Assembly: GCA_031550915.1 (NCBI GenBank)
Contig: JAVBOF010000145.1
Coordinates: 1-19,626, forward strand
Reading direction: 5' to 3'
DNA: 19,626 nucleotides
Source: JAVBOF01 sp031550915
GTDB lineage: Bacteria > Bacillota > Clostridia > Christensenellales > MGBC116941
This document shows, in pieces, positions 1 through 6,874 of the stretch (positions are counted from its first letter, which is position 1; each line of letters begins with the position of its first letter). Both the position numbers and the translations under genes were made by a program. The notes under the pieces are model-generated. The model was not told the DNA's origin. It worked only from the letters and a program-made list of their open reading frames with translations, and ran no database searches.

Positions 1-26
1 TAAATAAGGTTTTACATCTTGTTTGT

Positions 27-55
27 TTGCTATTTGCAAAAATTTTGTATATAAT
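27..55 (+). promoter_or_regulatory. Sigma-A-type promoter of the mreB-like gene
   Basis: A TTGCTA -35 box at 27-32 and a perfect TATAAT -10 box at 50-55 are separated by 17 bases. The predicted transcription start is near 62, giving a leader of about 37 bases before the ATG at 99. The surrounding sequence is AT-rich, as expected for a promoter of this class. Confidence 0.7.
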
Positions 56-98
56 ATTTTATATTGCCTGATTATAAGTAATGAAAGGTTGATATTTG

Positions 99-1139
99 AT
101 GGGATTCTGGGACCGCCATGATGTGGGAATAGACCTTGGTACATCCACCGTACTGGTATATGTTAAAGATAAAGGCATCGTATTGCGTGAGCCGTCTGTT
201 GTTGCTATTGATAAGCGCTCCGGAAGGATACTTTCGGTTGGTGACGACGCGCGTAAAATGATCGGCCGGACACCCGGCAATATAGTTGCCATCCGTCCGC
301 TCAAGGATGGTGTAATATCAAACTTTGACGTTGCCGAAAGGATGCTAAGATACTTCTTCCGCAAAGTGGTGGGCAAAAAGGTGTTTTTTAAGCCGCGGGT
401 GGTTGTTTGTGTTCCTAGTGGTGTTACGGAGGTTGAAAAGCGTTCCGTTATAGAGGCGAGCAATGATGCGGGGGCCAGACATACCTTTATTATAGAAGAG
501 CCGATCGCGGCGGCTATCGGAGCGGGTATAGACATCGGCGCGCCTTATGGAAACATGGTATTGGATATCGGCGGCGGTACTACGGATGTTGCTGTTATAT
601 CTCTGGGAAATGCAGTTGTTAGTGACAGTATAAAAGTTGCAGGCGATAAGTTTGACGAATTCATCGTTCGGTATATGCGCAAAAAGCATAATCTTCTGAT
701 CGGCGAGCGTACCGGTGAAGATATGAAGATAAACATCGGCGCGGCTTTCCCGAGAAAAGAACCGGTGTTTATGGATGTGACGGGCAGAAATCTGATATCC
801 GGGCTGCCTAAAAGCGTGAATGTTGGCTCTAATGATATGATCGAAGCTTTAGAAGAACCGCTCCAAAATATATTGGATACCGTCCATTCTGTTTTAGAAC
901 GTACTCCGCCCGAGCTTTCTGCTGATATTGCGGAAAACGGCATATGCATGACCGGCGGAGGGGCGTTGCTTTACGGGTTGGACAGGCTTATTTCGGAGCA
1001 CACAAAGATACCCTGCTATGTAGCTGAAGACGCGGTATCTTGTGTAGTGCGAGGGACGGGAAAAGCGCTCGAAGATTTAGATGTATATGCTATGGGTGCG
1101 GTAAATGATTATAAACGCGGAGACTATTATTCGTCATAA
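99..1139 (+). CDS. mreB: MreB/Mbl-family rod shape-determining actin
   Basis: This is a bacterial actin homologue of 346 residues, the normal length. MreB/Mbl proteins polymerise with ATP on the inner membrane face and guide the elongation machinery of the cell wall. Visible actin-fold motifs are phosphate-1 DLGTSTVLVY (about 12-21), phosphate-2 DIGGGTTD (about 156-163) and the adenosine loop TGGGAL (about 285-290). The stretches RTPGNIVAIRPLKDGVI and ERTPPELSADI are typical of the MreB/Mbl/MreBH group, and to my memory they are closest to Mbl. ATG 99 is preferred; a TTG codon three bases upstream (96) is possible, as both are within reach of AAAGG at 83-87. There is no mreC or mreD next door, so this is a stand-alone paralogue rather than the mreBCD operon copy. 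The family is secure; the choice between mreB and mbl is not. Confidence 0.93.
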   Translation: MGFWDRHDVGIDLGTSTVLVYVKDKGIVLREPSVVAIDKRSGRILSVGDDARKMIGRTPGNIVAIRPLKDGVISNFDVAERMLRYFFRKVVGKKVFFKPRVVVCVPSGVTEVEKRSVIEASNDAGARHTFIIEEPIAAAIGAGIDIGAPYGNMVLDIGGGTTDVAVISLGNAVVSDSIKVAGDKFDEFIVRYMRKKHNLLIGERTGEDMKINIGAAFPRKEPVFMDVTGRNLISGLPKSVNVGSNDMIEALEEPLQNILDTVHSVLERTPPELSADIAENGICMTGGGALLYGLDRLISEHTKIPCYVAEDAVSCVVRGTGKALEDLDVYAMGAVNDYKRGDYYSS

Positions 1140-1199
1140 TATAAAGGTAATTTCGCTTTACGGGGTGAGATTTTATCAATACTTTACAGCAGTATATGG

Positions 1200-1252
1200 C
1201 ATCCCGCGGCATATGTAGGATTCTGACATGAAGCGCGGGATGATTGTTTTTT
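1200..1252 (+). terminator. Rho-independent terminator after the mreB-like gene
   Basis: A perfect 9-bp stem, CATCCCGCG at 1200-1208 with CGCGGGATG at 1234-1242, encloses a 25-base loop. The loop can itself pair weakly (ATGT with ACAT). A T-run begins at 1246. It lies 60 bases past the mreB-like stop codon. Confidence 0.7.
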
Positions 1253-1359
1253 ACAAACGGCCTGGGAATGGGTATTTTACGGGTACATGGCCACGATCGG
1301 ATATTGTTAGACAGTTTATCATAATTTGTAAAAATGTGATTAATTGTTGGCCAAAAACC

Positions 1360-1389
1360 TTGACAAACAATCGCGTAATTGATTAGTAT
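1360..1389 (+). promoter_or_regulatory. Probable promoter of the LCP gene
   Basis: A perfect TTGACA -35 box at 1360-1365 is followed after 18 bases by TAGTAT at 1384-1389 (4 of 6 to TATAAT). Transcription would begin near 1396, leaving a leader of roughly 55 bases. Apart from this promoter and the terminator at 1200-1252, the 311 bases between the mreB-like gene and the LCP gene hold nothing I recognise. Confidence 0.55.
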
Positions 1390-1450
1390 ACATGAGAATA
1401 AAATAGTACCATATGTTTATGATAAGGGTTAAGAGGATGGAGGGATTGAA

Positions 1451-2485
1451 CTGACCAGAGCAATTAAGGCAGTTATTGGTGTAATTATTGGTTTGCTGGT
1501 TGTTGGTGCCGGCGTTTTTGGATACACATATTACTCCGCAAAAAAAATCTTGGATGATCCGACAGATGTTTTTGCTAGTGCTCAGGAAACCATTCCGCCG
1601 GAAAAGCAGCAAGTTAAGGTTATCGATGCAAAGACGGGCGAAGAGGAAACTAAGACGATTAAGGATAACATCATACTATTCGGGCTATTTGGAGTAGATT
1701 CCAACCTAAACCGCCAACAGCGCCGGATGGGAGGCAGGACAGATACGATGATCGTTGTGGTCGTTGATACCGAAAGGCATACGGCTAAGATGATTTCATG
1801 CCCGAGGGATACAAAGACAAATGTTAAGCGGTTGGACAAAAACGGGAATGTTATAGAAGCGGTAGTAAATAAGTTGAACGCGGCTTTTCCATTCGGTGGA
1901 GAGCATGGATATGAAAACACGATGGATGCGATCTCTGAGCTTTTCCAGTTGAAGGATGTTGCCATACCAAGGCTGACAAAATTTGCAGGGATCGATATGG
2001 ACGGCATACAGCCTGTCGCCGATGCGGTAGACGGTGTACCGGTAAAACTCGTCAAGAATATGTCGGGGTACGGTAAGGCCGGAGAAACGGTTATATTAAA
2101 AGGACAGAAAGCAGAAGACTTCGTACGTGCCAGGAAAACTAACGGTATGACGAGCGATATCGACCGTGGGAACAATCAGAAGCAATTTGTCACCGGCATA
2201 GCAAAGCGTATCAAGGAGATGGGCGCTACAGAGGCAGTGCTGAAACTGTATGACAAACTTACCAAATATATAGACACGAATATGGGGTCGGATGAGATAT
2301 TGGCTCTTGCCAGCGTTTTGAAGGATATCGATCTAGATGAGATCGAGTTCCTTACCTTGCCGGGCAAGGCGGTTGGCGGAAACCCGTCATACTATGTATT
2401 AAACGAAGAAGAGCTCAGAAAGATGATTATAGAAGTATTCTATGAAGATGATGCTCCGGTATCCCAAAGCAGCCCAACGGATTAA
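1451..2485 (+). CDS. LytR-CpsA-Psr (LCP) family cell-wall polymer ligase, CTG start proposed
   Basis: LCP proteins transfer teichoic acids or other glycopolymers from lipid carriers onto peptidoglycan outside the membrane. The protein has one N-terminal membrane segment (about 8-28), then the LCP domain. It shows the arginine/aspartate motif GGRTDTM (about 95-101), PRD (about 118-120), the LNAAFPFGG segment and FVRARK followed by DIDRGNNQKQF (about 224-245). These arginines and aspartates bind the lipid pyrophosphate and Mg in known LCP structures. No ATG, GTG or TTG lies in frame before 1493, and starting at TTG 1493 would cut off half of the membrane helix and its positive flank. CTG 1451 has GGAGGG at 1439-1444 with 6-base spacing and gives TRAIKAVIGVIIGLLVV, a proper type II anchor. 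Length is then 344 residues. The family call is firm; the start is inference. Confidence 0.88.
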   Translation: MTRAIKAVIGVIIGLLVVGAGVFGYTYYSAKKILDDPTDVFASAQETIPPEKQQVKVIDAKTGEEETKTIKDNIILFGLFGVDSNLNRQQRRMGGRTDTMIVVVVDTERHTAKMISCPRDTKTNVKRLDKNGNVIEAVVNKLNAAFPFGGEHGYENTMDAISELFQLKDVAIPRLTKFAGIDMDGIQPVADAVDGVPVKLVKNMSGYGKAGETVILKGQKAEDFVRARKTNGMTSDIDRGNNQKQFVTGIAKRIKEMGATEAVLKLYDKLTKYIDTNMGSDEILALASVLKDIDLDEIEFLTLPGKAVGGNPSYYVLNEEELRKMIIEVFYEDDAPVSQSSPTD

Positions 2486-2508
2486 TAGTACAATATAGAG
2501 CCATTACT

Positions 2509-2535
2509 GCCCCTGCGATAACGCAGGGGCTTTAT
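2509..2535 (+). terminator. Rho-independent terminator after the LCP gene
   Basis: A perfect 9-bp GC-rich stem (GCCCCTGCG 2509-2517 with CGCAGGGGC 2522-2530) and ATAA loop is followed by TTTATAGT. It begins 23 bases past the LCP stop codon. The T-run is short and interrupted. Confidence 0.8.
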
Positions 2536-2632
2536 AGTACATAGAAAATGTACTTATCTTTTTGCGCAATGGAAAAAAAGGAAAATATGATTCATATCTG
2601 ATTCAAGACGGGGAAATGTTACTTTGACCATC

Positions 2633-2724
2633 AAAATATTACGAATATGCGTCGACATAAAACCCGATAAATAGGGAATACGGACAAGGCACTCGCCGAT
2701 TAGTTAATAATTTCGTAATATTTT
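2633..2724. repeat. 13-bp perfect inverted repeat enclosing small hairpins in the 406-base gap
   Basis: AAAATATTACGAA at 2633-2645 is the exact reverse complement of TTCGTAATATTTT at 2712-2724. The 66 enclosed bases contain two short hairpins: CCC/GGG at 2663-2676 and GGC/GCC at 2687-2695. This would give a multi-branched RNA closed by a 13-bp helix. It lies between the LCP terminator and the promoter of the hydrolase gene. It matches no riboswitch consensus I know. The rest of the 2486-2891 gap is AT-rich and shows only the flanking terminator and promoter. Confidence 0.5.
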
Positions 2725-2808
2725 ATTAATATCTATTAAAACTTGTAATAATACCGCAATAATTCCTTAAAATCGAAGAATTTGCTTGTTTTTGCCCTTA
2801 AATGAACT

Positions 2809-2838
2809 TTGTGATTGGGTTTGTCCTTCTTGTATAAT
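2809..2838 (+). promoter_or_regulatory. Probable promoter of the NlpC/P60 hydrolase gene
   Basis: TTGTGA (2809-2814) and a perfect TATAAT (2833-2838) are 18 bases apart. The start of transcription would be near 2845, about 47 bases ahead of the ATG at 2892. Confidence 0.55.
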
Positions 2839-2891
2839 GGGCATAATCCATTATCAAAGCGGTTTTAAGAACGCGGACAAGGAGTTTAACC

Positions 2892-4322
2892 ATGAAGAAA
2901 AGAATTATTTCATTGATTATGACAGGAGCGGTAGCATTTGTTGGCTTTGCGCCAGGTTCGCTTGCCGCCTCCAATAAATATGATTTGCTTAAGCAGGGGG
3001 ACAAGGATCAGCTCGTTTACAAATTGCAGGAAAAACTCGGAGAGAAAGGCTACCTTCAAACAAACCCTACAGGTTACTTTGGAACAGTTACCGACGATGC
3101 TTTGAAAAGCTATCAGAAGGACGTTTCGCTTAGCGCGGACGGAAAGGCCGGTCAGGTCACACGCAAACTACTGATGGGCGAAAAATATGAAAACATCGGC
3201 AATGCGATGAACAAGGAAATGGATATGTCTCAGGTATTGAAGCCCGGCATGGACAGCCTTAGCGTTGGATTGTTACAGCGGAGGCTTATGGAGCTGCAGT
3301 ACTTTGACGGCGAGGAGACGACGAGCCATTACGGTCCCGTAACAGAGCAGGCCGTTCGTTTGTTTCAGAGGGCAAACAAACTGGAGATAGACGGAGTTGC
3401 AGGACAGGGCACGATGGCGCTGATGTTCTCGGGAGAAGCCAAGAAGTACACGATATATCCCGGTGATTCCGGAGATGATATCAAGAGATTACAGAACCGT
3501 TTGACAGAACTAAAATACTACAACGCTACTGTTGACGGCGAATATGGATCATCGACTAAATCTGCGGTAGAAGCTTTCCAAAATAGAAACGGGCTCAATG
3601 TTGATGGCATTGCCGGAACAGGCACTAGAGAGTTGCTTTATTCACCAGATGCGAGGGTGGCAAAGGGAGAAAAGCTGGAAACGAGCGGCGAAGATAAAAG
3701 CAGTGATGATAAAGCATCTGACGATAAAAAAACCGATGAAAAAGACAGCGACAAGAAAACCGACGAAAAGTCTGACAATAAAACTGAAGATAAAGTTGAC
3801 GAATTAAAGAACGACGAGAAGAAATCTGAGGATAAGAAATCTGACGAGAAAAAGTCCGACGATAAAAAATCTGACGAGAAGAAATCTGACGAGAAAAAGT
3901 CCGACGACGAGGACAAGGAAGTTTCCTCTAAGGGTGATAAATCCAAGGTCAGCGATATGATAGCTTTTGCAAAGAAACAGTTGGGCAAAAGATATGTATG
4001 GAGCAACGAAGGACCGAACTCGTTTGACTGCTCCGGCTTCGTATACTACGTGCTGACTCACAACGGTGTTAAAACCAGCCGGTATAGTGCAGCAGGATTT
4101 AGCCAGGTTAAGCAATGGGATAAGATCACGAGCAAAAAAGACCTGAAACCGGGCGACATCCTCTTCTTTAGGGCAATAGGCGGATCAAGGATCGGACATA
4201 CCGGGATATGGCTCGGAGACAACAAATTCATACATGCATCCTCAAGTAAAGGCAAGGTCGTTATAACCTCGGTAGGCAGCTACTTCAACAAAAACTTCTC
4301 AAGCGCAAGGCGCGTATTCTAA
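2892..4322 (+). CDS. Secreted cell-wall hydrolase: three peptidoglycan-binding repeats plus NlpC/P60
   Basis: A predicted extracellular gamma-D-glutamyl-diamino acid type endopeptidase of 476 residues. It begins with a signal peptide ending near residue 26 (GSLAAS). Three PG_binding_1 repeats follow at about 32-96, 112-182 and 187-252, each ending in the typical DG-(V/I/K)-AG-x-x-T pattern. Residues about 257-346 form a highly charged Lys/Asp/Ser/Glu linker built from five-residue units. The NlpC/P60 domain follows, with catalytic Cys380 (in FDCSGF), His436 (in IGHTGIWLG) and third polar residue His448 (in FIHASS). All three are present, so it should be active. Start ATG 2892 is set by AAGGAG at 2879-2884 with 7-base spacing. 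It stands alone between a promoter and a terminator, among other envelope genes. Its likely role is wall turnover or cell separation. The exact bond cut cannot be told from sequence. Confidence 0.95.
   Translation: MKKRIISLIMTGAVAFVGFAPGSLAASNKYDLLKQGDKDQLVYKLQEKLGEKGYLQTNPTGYFGTVTDDALKSYQKDVSLSADGKAGQVTRKLLMGEKYENIGNAMNKEMDMSQVLKPGMDSLSVGLLQRRLMELQYFDGEETTSHYGPVTEQAVRLFQRANKLEIDGVAGQGTMALMFSGEAKKYTIYPGDSGDDIKRLQNRLTELKYYNATVDGEYGSSTKSAVEAFQNRNGLNVDGIAGTGTRELLYSPDARVAKGEKLETSGEDKSSDDKASDDKKTDEKDSDKKTDEKSDNKTEDKVDELKNDEKKSEDKKSDEKKSDDKKSDEKKSDEKKSDDEDKEVSSKGDKSKVSDMIAFAKKQLGKRYVWSNEGPNSFDCSGFVYYVLTHNGVKTSRYSAAGFSQVKQWDKITSKKDLKPGDILFFRAIGGSRIGHTGIWLGDNKFIHASSSKGKVVITSVGSYFNKNFSSARRVF
3837..3907 (+). 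repeat. Tandem 15-bp-unit repeat encoding the charged linker
   Basis: The DNA at 3837-3862 is repeated exactly at 3882-3907, that is 26 identical bases at a 45-bp period (three 15-bp units). Each unit encodes a five-residue block such as SDEKK. Because the unit is a multiple of three, slippage would lengthen or shorten the linker without breaking the frame. Confidence 0.85.
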
Positions 4323-4343
4323 AATAATAAATGCCAACACCAT

Positions 4344-4380
4344 GGCCCCGGTGGTATCCAGCAAGGATTGCCGGGGCCTT
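4344..4380 (+). terminator. Strong hairpin, likely terminator, after the NlpC/P60 gene
   Basis: An 8-bp stem GGCCCCGG (4344-4351) with CCGGGGCC (4371-4378) has an inner 4-bp stem ATCC/GGAT around AGCAA. It follows the stop codon by 21 bases. Only a few T's follow, so termination efficiency is uncertain. Confidence 0.55.
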
Positions 4381-4405
4381 CCCATACGCAAATGTATGAA
4401 GGGGC

Positions 4406-4434
4406 TTAACAAAAAGCCTGTTTTATGGTATAAT
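4406..4434 (+). promoter_or_regulatory. Sigma-A-type promoter of the HExxH/CxxC protein gene
   Basis: TTAACA (4406-4411) and perfect TATAAT (4429-4434) lie exactly 17 bases apart. The predicted transcription start is near 4441. That is only about 7 bases before the ATG at 4448, which argues for the later ATG at 4469 as the true start. Confidence 0.75.
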
Positions 4435-4468
4435 ATATGGAAATTGGATGTATGACTATGGAGGTTTT

Positions 4469-4972
4469 ATGATACAGCCTGCCGGGTTTACGCCTCAAGA
4501 CTATTCATACAGGATAAACGGCAATATGCCGCCGCCTGCGAATATTACGAATAAACAGCCATCCGATAAGATATCCATAGACGGGGATACAGTCGAGATA
4601 CGTGGAATAGGAAAAGCGGATGAAAGTGGACGATCCAAACAGATTGGCGAGCCGGAATGCCAAACCTGCGCTGAGCGCAAATATGTTGACGGCTCGGATG
4701 ATTCAAGTGTGAGCTACCAAGTACCGACCAATATAAGCCCTCAAGCATCTAAAGCGGCGGTTTTGAGCCACGAGCAAGAACATGTTATCAACGAAAGGGC
4801 GGACGCAGAAAAGGAAGGCGCAGAGGTTGTGCGCCAGAGCGTCTCGTTGCAATATAGCTCATGTCCGGAATGCGGTAAATCCTATGTATCTGGCGGCACA
4901 ACGACCACAGTAACATCCAAGAGCATAGAGACAAATATAAAAAATCAGGAAAGCGCAGCGAAGGATGCATAG
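4469..4972 (+). CDS. Small putative metalloprotease-like protein with HExxH and two CxxC motifs
   Basis: A 167-residue protein with ECQTC (Cys64, Cys67), a zincin-like HEQEH motif (His101-His105) and CPECG (Cys132, Cys135) followed by YVSGGTTTT. I recall related clostridial proteins with the same order of motifs (ExCxTCxxRKYxDGS, then HEQEH, then CPECGxxYVSGG), loosely like SprA-related proteins. That recollection has not been checked by search. The four cysteines could form a zinc ribbon and the two histidines plus Glu102 a metalloprotease site, but activity is not shown. No signal peptide or membrane segment is visible. The N-terminal 50 residues are Pro/Asn-rich and probably disordered. 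The start at 4469 is preferred over ATG 4448 because GGAGG (4460-4464) precedes it and the promoter leaves no leader for 4448. It forms a single-gene unit. Confidence 0.8.
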   Translation: MIQPAGFTPQDYSYRINGNMPPPANITNKQPSDKISIDGDTVEIRGIGKADESGRSKQIGEPECQTCAERKYVDGSDDSSVSYQVPTNISPQASKAAVLSHEQEHVINERADAEKEGAEVVRQSVSLQYSSCPECGKSYVSGGTTTTVTSKSIETNIKNQESAAKDA

Positions 4973-4988
4973 AAAGTATACAGACAAA

Positions 4989-5017
4989 CCCCGCTAAGAG
5001 CGGGGCTTTATATTTTT
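4989..5017 (+). terminator. Rho-independent terminator after the HExxH/CxxC gene
   Basis: The stem CCCCGCT (4989-4995) with AGCGGGG (4999-5005), loop AAG, is followed by CTTTATATTTTT. This is a clear intrinsic terminator 16 bases past the stop codon. Confidence 0.85.
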
Positions 5018-5019
5018 GT

Positions 5020-5054
5020 AAAGTATTATTTAAGCGGGGCAAATAATACTTTTT
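5020..5054 (+). repeat. Second hairpin in tandem, loop repeats the terminator arm
   Basis: A perfect 12-bp AT-rich stem, AAAGTATTATTT (5020-5031) with AAATAATACTTT (5041-5052), ends in a T-run. Its 9-base loop holds AGCGGGGC (5033-5040), identical to the 3' arm of the upstream terminator at 4999-5006. It may act as a backup terminator or as an alternative pairing partner for CCCCGCT at 4989-4995. Confidence 0.6.
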
Positions 5055-5080
5055 CTATGGCCTTTTTTAATGAAAGCAAG

Positions 5081-5086
5081 TATAAT
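5081..5086 (+). promoter_or_regulatory. Possible -10 box for the UPF0237/UPF0210 pair
   Basis: A perfect TATAAT stands 45 bases ahead of the ACT-domain gene. No good -35 box is found at 16-18 bases upstream, so this is only a candidate. It is supported by the terminators just upstream, which imply a new start of transcription here. Confidence 0.35.
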
Positions 5087-5131
5087 AAAGTTTGCATTAT
5101 TTAGGACAATACAAAACAGAGGTAGGGAAAT

Positions 5132-5401
5132 ATGAAAGCAATAATTACGGTCATCGGAAAGGACAGAGTAGGCATCATTGCAGGGATCAGTGTTATTCTG
5201 GCGGAGTATAACGTCAATATTCTGGACATAAGCCAAACCGTCATGCAGGATATCTTCACGATGATAATGATGGTTGATGCAGAGGGTGCCAACGTGAAAA
5301 TAGATGAATTGCAGCTGCGCCTTAATGAGGCGGGAGAGAAAATGGGCCTTTCGGTAAGGCTACAGCTGGAAGAAATATTTAACGCTATGCACAGGCTGTA
5401 G
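5132..5401 (+). CDS. ACT domain-containing protein, UPF0237 family
   Basis: An 89-residue protein that is a single ACT domain. ACT domains are small ligand-binding modules, often for amino acids, with a beta-alpha-beta-beta-alpha-beta fold. The N-terminal KAIITVIGKDRVGIIAGIS matches the first strand and the glycine-containing ligand loop (DRVGI at about 11-15), as in GcvR-like regulators. QTVMQDIFTMIMMVD is the second strand pair. There is no catalytic or DNA-binding domain, so it should work as a sensor or partner subunit. ATG 5132 has GAGG (5119-5122) and AGGG (5124-5127) ahead of it. Twenty bases downstream begins the UPF0210 gene. That pairing is widespread in bacteria and archaea and suggests the two act together. 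Ligand and pathway are unknown. Confidence 0.92.
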   Translation: MKAIITVIGKDRVGIIAGISVILAEYNVNILDISQTVMQDIFTMIMMVDAEGANVKIDELQLRLNEAGEKMGLSVRLQLEEIFNAMHRL

Positions 5402-5421
5402 ATATTTTATTGGAGGGAATT

Positions 5422-6780
5422 ATGATTACGCAAAATGAGATATTACAGACTATAGGCATGATAGACAGGTTAAATCTGGATATCCGTACTATAACCATGG
5501 GCATCTCGCTTCGGGATTGCTCTAGTGACAGCGCGGAAAAATCATGTAATAAGATATATACCAAGATATGCAAAAAAGCGGAGAACCTCATCAAAACCGG
5601 TGAGGATATCCAAAATGAATATGGAATACCAATAGTAAACAAGCGGATATCGGTAACGCCCATATCCTTGGTTGCCGAATCATGTGAGGTCGAAGACTAT
5701 ATCGTGTTTGCCGAGACTTTAGACAAAGCCGCAAAAGAAGTCGGGGTCAATTTTATCGGAGGATTTTCGGCGCTTGTGGAAAAAGGAATGACGCCGGGAG
5801 ATGAAAAACTGATAAGGTCCATCCCTCAGGCACTTGCACAAACCGAAAGGGTATGCTCCAGCGTAAATATCGGCACAACGAGAGCAGGAATAAACATGGA
5901 TGCGGTAAAGCTGATGGGCGAGATCATCGTTTCGGCTGCGCAGGCCACAGCTGAAAGCGGGGGATTCGGATGCTCGAAGCTCGTGGTTTTCGCAAACGCA
6001 GTTGAAGATAATCCGTTTATGGCAGGGGCTTTTCATGGCGTTGGAGAGGCAGACTGCATCATAAACGTTGGCGTTAGCGGCCCGGGAGTTATGAAACACG
6101 CCATATCCGGTCTAAAAGGACAACCTTTTGACATGGTTTGCGATACGATAAAAAAGACCTCCTTCCAGATAACAAGGATGGGCCAACTTGTGGCAATGGA
6201 GGCATCTAAGCGGCTTGGCGTTCCCTTTGGAATAGTGGATCTGTCTTTGGCGCCTACTCCGGCCATAGGAGACAGCGTAGCGCATATACTTGAGGAGATG
6301 GGGCTGGAGGCTTGCGGAGCTCCAGGCACGACACTTGCGCTTGCATTGCTCAACGATGCAGTCAAAAAAGGCGGTCTTATGGCATCCTCGCATGTTGGAG
6401 GGCTAAGCGGAGCGTTTATACCCGTCAGTGAGGATGCGGGAATGATAGACGCTGTTTTGAACGGTGCGCTTACTTTGGAAAAACTGGAAGCCATGACGTG
6501 TGTTTGTTCTGTTGGCCTGGACATGATCGCAGTTCCGGGCGATACTCCGTACTATACCATCGCCGCGATAATAGCGGACGAAGCCGCCATAGGGATAATA
6601 AACAACAAAACCACTGCCGTACGCGTTATACCTTCGCCAGGCGCAAAAGTCGGGGATATAGTGGAGTTTGGAGGGCTATTTGGAAGGGCGCCTGTTATGC
6701 CCGTTAGTAAATGGTCCTGCAAAGATTTTATAGAAAGGGGCGGACGGGTACCCGCTCCGTTACATAGCCTCAGAAATTAA
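5422..6780 (+). CDS. PFL-family protein, UPF0210 (DUF711)
   Basis: A 452-residue protein, normal length for UPF0210. The family has a fold related to pyruvate formate-lyase and anaerobic ribonucleotide reductase, but its reaction is not known. Characteristic stretches visible are GISLRDCSSD (about 33-42), VNIGTTRAGINMDAVK, FHGVGEADCIINVGVSGPGV, DLSLAPTPAIGDSVA and LDMIAVPGDTPYYTIAAIIAD. Several glycine loops and conserved Asp/Cys residues fall within them. No radical-SAM activase is encoded in the window, and I see no clear C-terminal glycyl-radical motif, so a PFL-like radical mechanism should not be assumed. ATG 5422 is chosen because GGAGGG at 5412-5417 precedes it; a TTG at 5410 would include the ribosome binding site in the protein. 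It is co-transcribed with the ACT gene, which may regulate it. The family assignment is firm and the function unknown. Confidence 0.93.
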   Translation: MITQNEILQTIGMIDRLNLDIRTITMGISLRDCSSDSAEKSCNKIYTKICKKAENLIKTGEDIQNEYGIPIVNKRISVTPISLVAESCEVEDYIVFAETLDKAAKEVGVNFIGGFSALVEKGMTPGDEKLIRSIPQALAQTERVCSSVNIGTTRAGINMDAVKLMGEIIVSAAQATAESGGFGCSKLVVFANAVEDNPFMAGAFHGVGEADCIINVGVSGPGVMKHAISGLKGQPFDMVCDTIKKTSFQITRMGQLVAMEASKRLGVPFGIVDLSLAPTPAIGDSVAHILEEMGLEACGAPGTTLALALLNDAVKKGGLMASSHVGGLSGAFIPVSEDAGMIDAVLNGALTLEKLEAMTCVCSVGLDMIAVPGDTPYYTIAAIIADEAAIGIINNKTTAVRVIPSPGAKVGDIVEFGGLFGRAPVMPVSKWSCKDFIERGGRVPAPLHSLRN

Positions 6781-6874
6781 AATATAGACATGTTTATATT
6801 TATTAAAGACCATGCCCTTTTTTTGCCATAATCTGTTGTTATATTTGCGGTAGAAACTTAGCGAGGTATATCTA

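Noticed and set aside
2540..2890. c-di-AMP or c-di-GMP riboswitch upstream of the NlpC/P60 gene
   Set aside because: The location suits such an element, but conserved core sequences of either class are not found. Only an unassigned inverted repeat remains.
3638..4006. Minus-strand Ser/Phe/Asp-rich open frame opposite the hydrolase linker
   Set aside because: It is only the reverse complement of the KSDE repeat coding sequence.
4448..4468. Earlier ATG start (4448) for the HExxH/CxxC protein
   Set aside because: The predicted transcription start near 4441 leaves no space for a ribosome binding site, while ATG 4469 has GGAGG ahead of it.
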